From: Anisakis pegreffii | Lineage: Eukaryota > Nematoda > Chromadorea > Rhabditida > Anisakidae | Length of the DNA: 64,000 nucleotides | Direction of reading: 5' to 3' | Assembly: GCA_035041965.1 (NCBI GenBank) | Contig: JAPYMA010002831.1 | Span: 186,001 to 250,000 of the forward strand | Shown: positions 60,045-64,000 of the stretch, piece after piece | Position numbering within the stretch: the stretch's first letter is position 1 | Layout of the letters: each line of letters opens with the position of its first letter | Notes under the pieces: model-generated | The model's database searches: none | What the model saw: only the letters and a program-made list of their open reading frames with translations | What the model was told of the DNA's origin: nothing | Program-made: the position numbers and the translations under genes

Positions 60045-60999
60045 TGAATTTCATCATTTCGGTTTCTTAATTCACTTGCCTTCTCAGCAAAATTTTTTGA
60101 ATTCAAACAACAACAGCAATTTATATTTTTCACAGATCGATTCAGTTTAAGAATGCATGTAAATCCTTCTCTTTTGTCTACATCTTTAAACCGTAAGCAC
60201 TCCTCTCAGTGAATCAGATTAGCATTACCCATCAAAAGCCAGCGATTTCCACAGTAAAACAAACATAGCTGGCAGTCTTTCTTAATTACTGCTTATGAAT
60301 CTCTTAATCAGTGTAGAACTTTTCATGATTCTCATCAACTTGATGATACGAAATACGATTTTAGACGTGTCATTGATTAATTCCTGATTGCAAAACGACA
60401 ACAATAATGATAACTCAAAATACCTATTGAAATGTTCCATCAGAATTACGCTATTGCGCCCCCGTCCAACTTGCCGCATCACTCATTTAATGTCTCAGCA
60501 TCCGGTGTCAGTGTTATTAATGGCAATCTATGAAATGCATCCAATACACTCGGTCAAGACGCATCTGATGCAGTCTCCTCCTATAACTAAACCCAACCTG
60601 ACGGAATGAGGCTAAAATTCACGTGGATTTCAGTACATGGATGCGTTTCACAGGTTGTCGTTGAGAATTTTTTTTTGTGATCCAGGAACTATCAATTAGC
60701 GATGTTTTCACATTTGCTTAGAGCGAAAGAGACCACTTTCTAGCTGACCAGATCACAATTTCTTGCGTATCGAAGAAATAAAGAAGCGAATTAATGATGA
60801 TATTGAGCTTTATAACGAGAAGAAAAGGCTGAGAATCACTGTATTGGAATAATCTTCCGTCGCTCACAAGCATATCCGAGCGTATGCTTGCATTAGAATG
60901 ACGAATTTTTCTAATGGAAAATAGGAAACTCTGAAAAATCTCATCTCAGAAATATAAGTCGAATTTTTTTCGCCTCATGTGTCGTAGTGCACGGATTTT
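60045..60999. other. No gene seen
   Basis: A GC-richer patch at 60440-60600 is open on both strands, but no frame stands out and splice sites do not pair. Confidence 0.4.
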
Positions 61000-61595
61000 A
61001 ACATTATAAATTTTCTCGGTCTCACCTCCCTAAAATCGCGTCTTTTTGAATGGAAGCAAGTCAAGGTCTGTGCAATTTCAATTTTAAAAAATTGTTGAAA
61101 AATCGCACCACCTATATCGTGCAATTTGGCGCCGTAAGCAAAAATCATTGGTCTTTTTTTTCAATCTTCTTGAAGCAAAATTCAGTACACACTGTTTGTG
61201 GATCGAAGAGCATCTTCTTGAAGAGATGAGACCCTGGAAATTCCGTTAACTGATATTCGCGTAACATGAAATCTCAGACGAAGAACAGTTTGAGGCAGCT
61301 TCCCTCGAAAAAAAATTTTTTGAAACGTGACTTTGCACAGGCTCTTCTCAAACCAAAAGGCATATTTTGCTGACGATGAACTGAAATCTTGAAATTTCCG
61401 AAAGTAAAAAAATTTGTCGCTGTCATGTCTTGTGAGTCGCGATAGAAACATAACTGATAATTCATTAGGATAACAAAAGTAAATAGCTAAATTTTGATGA
61501 AGGGAGCGTACAGTACAAAAATGCGTAGAATTAACAGATATTGAATTATTAAGATTATTAGATAATAGGGACAAAGAAAAAAGCTTCATTAGCAT
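61000..61595 (-). pseudogene. Reverse-transcriptase relic of an LTR retrotransposon
   Basis: On - the frame at 61465-61274 reads TNFFTFGNFKISVHRQQ followed by NMPFGLRRACAKSRF. MPFGL with a following A is the signature between reverse-transcriptase motifs in Ty3-like elements. Downstream, in another frame, PMIFAYGAKLHDIGGAIFQ resembles the start of the RNase H part. Frames shift and stops intervene; the YxDD box is not readable. An old, non-functional fragment. Confidence 0.5.
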
Positions 61596-63344
61596 AAAAT
61601 GAGTATACAGACTATCAAATTATTTCATAACATATCCGGATATCAGAGATCATTCTGACAACAAAGCTGAAAAGAAACAGATGGGTATGATAACACATAT
61701 GAGATAATGAAAATGGAATAGATGAATCATTCCTTCCCATAATGCTCGTTTCGTATGGCTATCATAATTTGTGGCTATCATAATTTTCTCTTTGTGAAAA
61801 CTCTTTGTGGCTATCATAATTTTGTTATCGTTAATATCATTATTACTGCTTTTGGTGTAGCTGGTATTATTTTGAGTAGAAATATTATTATTGTTATTAA
61901 TGTTATTAGTAACATTACTATTATTGTTAGTATTAGAATCATAGGCACCATGTTAATATTATCAGATCATTATCACTAGCATTTAACCCGTCGAATCGAA
62001 TACCATTATTATTAGTATCAGAATCATTAGCATCAGCATTTATTCCCATCGAATCAGATATATTTCTTCATGAATTAACGAACTAATTATCTTATTGTTG
62101 GATGTAATTACCCAAATTTGAGATAAAACGATTACAAACATCAATAGTCACAGTCACCCTACTCTTTATATTTACAGACAGTTGCGCTAAGGTAGTGGTT
62201 GAAAAACATTCGTTCGGCATCAGGTACTGTGTGAATTATGCATCGCATGCATCATATAAATAAAAGTACGTTTGGCTTATATATACACATGAGTAAAAGC
62301 ACATTTGGCCAACTTGAACTTTACATACACATAATCATCACCAGTTAGTAGAATTTGATATTGGTGTGTTTTGGAGTCCAACAAATGATAGATTAAAACA
62401 CCCCAACTTGAACAACTCTTTTTGGAACCATCTGCATAGATTATGTGCTCAATGAAAGTTCGTAGTTGATACTACTTTGTTGCGTGATCAAATTTGAATG
62501 TTGAGACGAATGAACGACCGAATTTTGAGGTGATTACCGTTAGATTAAGGTGGGATGACTAAATGATAGAAACAATATGTGTACCTTTAAGCAAACGTAG
62601 AGTTGACAAGGGAGATTGTGAAAAACAACAGAAAGAATCTGAAAGTAAATTTTAACCTGAATTCAGCTCAAAATGGAACACTCCGTAGTGCTGCTACATG
62701 ATGAATATCGCAAGCCGCATTCATTCCAGTGTACACTACCTGTCTTAACAAACATTCGTTTTGAGCGAGGCAAATATTCGGTCTAGATAATTGAGAAAAC
62801 AACAAATTGTAACGTTTGCATTCAGCACTGATTACAACGTACGACCATACAGCGCGCGATCAGGACAGGCATCTGATCCATGCTATCGAATACATTAACG
62901 CAGCTTATAACACCCACTTCAGAACATTCATCTTCATCTCCTCTCAGCCTAAGTATCAGAAATACATCTGAAATTATCATAAACTAAAGCGTAATGCACG
63001 ATTATTGCCCGGTAATTCTGCTGAATGCGAAAATCTAGCAGCTGGAATGTTTCGTTTGAGAGATGAAAACGAACAATGCTGCAATTCACGACGATAAGCT
63101 CATTTGTGCACTCAAAACGTCTGTCTACATCACTCACCTAACGTAAACTTAATTCAATGTGGGTGTTCATCGACTGATTGCATTACAAGCAAAAAAATGC
63201 AAACTGGGCAGATGGTTTGGAATGGCAAAATAAATCATGATGAGCTTAGTCAAATACGATATACCTCACTTACACTATGAATTGAATACGTTTTAGACTA
63301 GTGCAATCACAATTGCGCTCTTTTTTCCCTTAAAAATCTTACGA
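61596..63344. other. No gene seen; local simple repeats
   Basis: TGGCTATCATAATTT is repeated three times at 61756-61830, followed by ATTATT-rich sequence to about 62040. The rest shows no exon. Confidence 0.45.
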
Positions 63345-63543
63345 ATGACACATGCGAAAATCAATTTGACTGCTATATCTGACCGACAACGAAGGAAAAA
63401 ATCTCTTAACTCCAGCTTCCGTCAACAATTCGAGAACGATAAACGCACGGAATATCCACGGCGTGCAACCCCAAACACACCTGTTATTCTGAACGAATTT
63501 GTCCCATTCACCGAGAAGGTATCCATTGACAGATACCTCATCA
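63345..63543 (+). CDS. Candidate first exon of a gene running off the window
   Basis: ATG 63345 opens 66 codons (SDRQRRKKSLNSSFRQQF, then TPVILNEFVPFTEKVSID). They end at a consensus donor, ATCA|GTAAGTC, in phase 1. The basic, hydrophilic start and strong donor look real. The remaining exons lie beyond or in the last 450 bp, where none is clear. Function unknown. Confidence 0.5.
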
Positions 63544-64000
63544 GTAAGTCACTCAACCGGAAGCGAGACCGATGCAACGAGTGATGACCTTGGCTATTCA
63601 TTTTGTTGATATATTACAGACTGATGTCAAATGCTTCTCCATGAAAGATGTAATCAACTGATTGAGGTTGACATATCATTTGAATTTTAGCGAGAAATTT
63701 TTTCTCTAAGGGTGTTCAGTTGTATGCAATATAATTTGATGAGTCGCAATAATGAGGTGTTCAAATAATTCAGATTTTCAAATACATTTTTATATGTAGT
63801 TATCAGCATAATTTTTTTAGCCTACCTATCCTCTGTAACAATGCTATTGTATTATAACAATTAAACAAATCCATCGGTATTTTCAGATTGCTTCATAAGT
63901 AGAAAAATTTATTATCAACGTGATATTTGGTTTTTTTGTGGGTGTGTCTTTATTACGAATCATTTAAACGAAACGTTGCACAATTTAGATATATAAATAC

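Overview
The window looks like AT-rich nuclear DNA of an invertebrate animal, most likely a nematode. The evidence is small internal exons of 80-220 bp, introns from about 60 bp to several kb ending in TTTCAG-type acceptors, no operon-like gene packing, and gene content with animal orthologues. A Spirurina-type parasitic nematode is a guess. I had no database search, so names rest on motif and domain recognition.

Three genes can be rebuilt with consistent splice phase. (1) On the + strand at 1-967 is the C-terminal end of a Cwc27-type spliceosomal cyclophilin. (2) On the - strand from 11827 down to 2038 is an inscuteable (INSC) orthologue of about 998 residues. It has an N-terminal LGN/Pins-binding helix, a long disordered Ser/Asn-rich segment and a C-terminal armadillo array. 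Its largest intron carries a 39-copy 49-bp satellite and a (TA)101 tract. (3) On the - strand from 22424 to 18087 is a BTB/BACK protein of the BTBD17 type. A fourth - strand gene (54387 to 50331) is well supported by splice phase, but I do not recognise the product. All three recognised genes seem to use a GC-AG intron.

Other gene-like material is fragmentary. A decayed coding stretch lies on + at 15892-16948. Isolated exon candidates with good splice sites occur at about 25.6, 28.0, 32.0, 38.0, 48.8, 57.2, 59.5 and 63.3 kb. The last reads as a first exon continuing past 63543. Remnants of LTR retrotransposons lie at 46119-46521 (+, integrase C-terminus) and 61000-61595 (-, reverse transcriptase).

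The rest is repeat-rich. It includes an 11-copy mosaic array of 390- and 359-bp units at about 39790-43905 with a conserved hairpin. There is a 289-bp MITE with a perfect 8-bp target duplication, and a 1.2-kb TIR element with CCCGGG subterminal motifs. Two fold-back elements and two tRNA-like (SINE-like) sequences are also present. The least explained features are the 390/359-bp array and the decayed gene at 15.9-16.9 kb.
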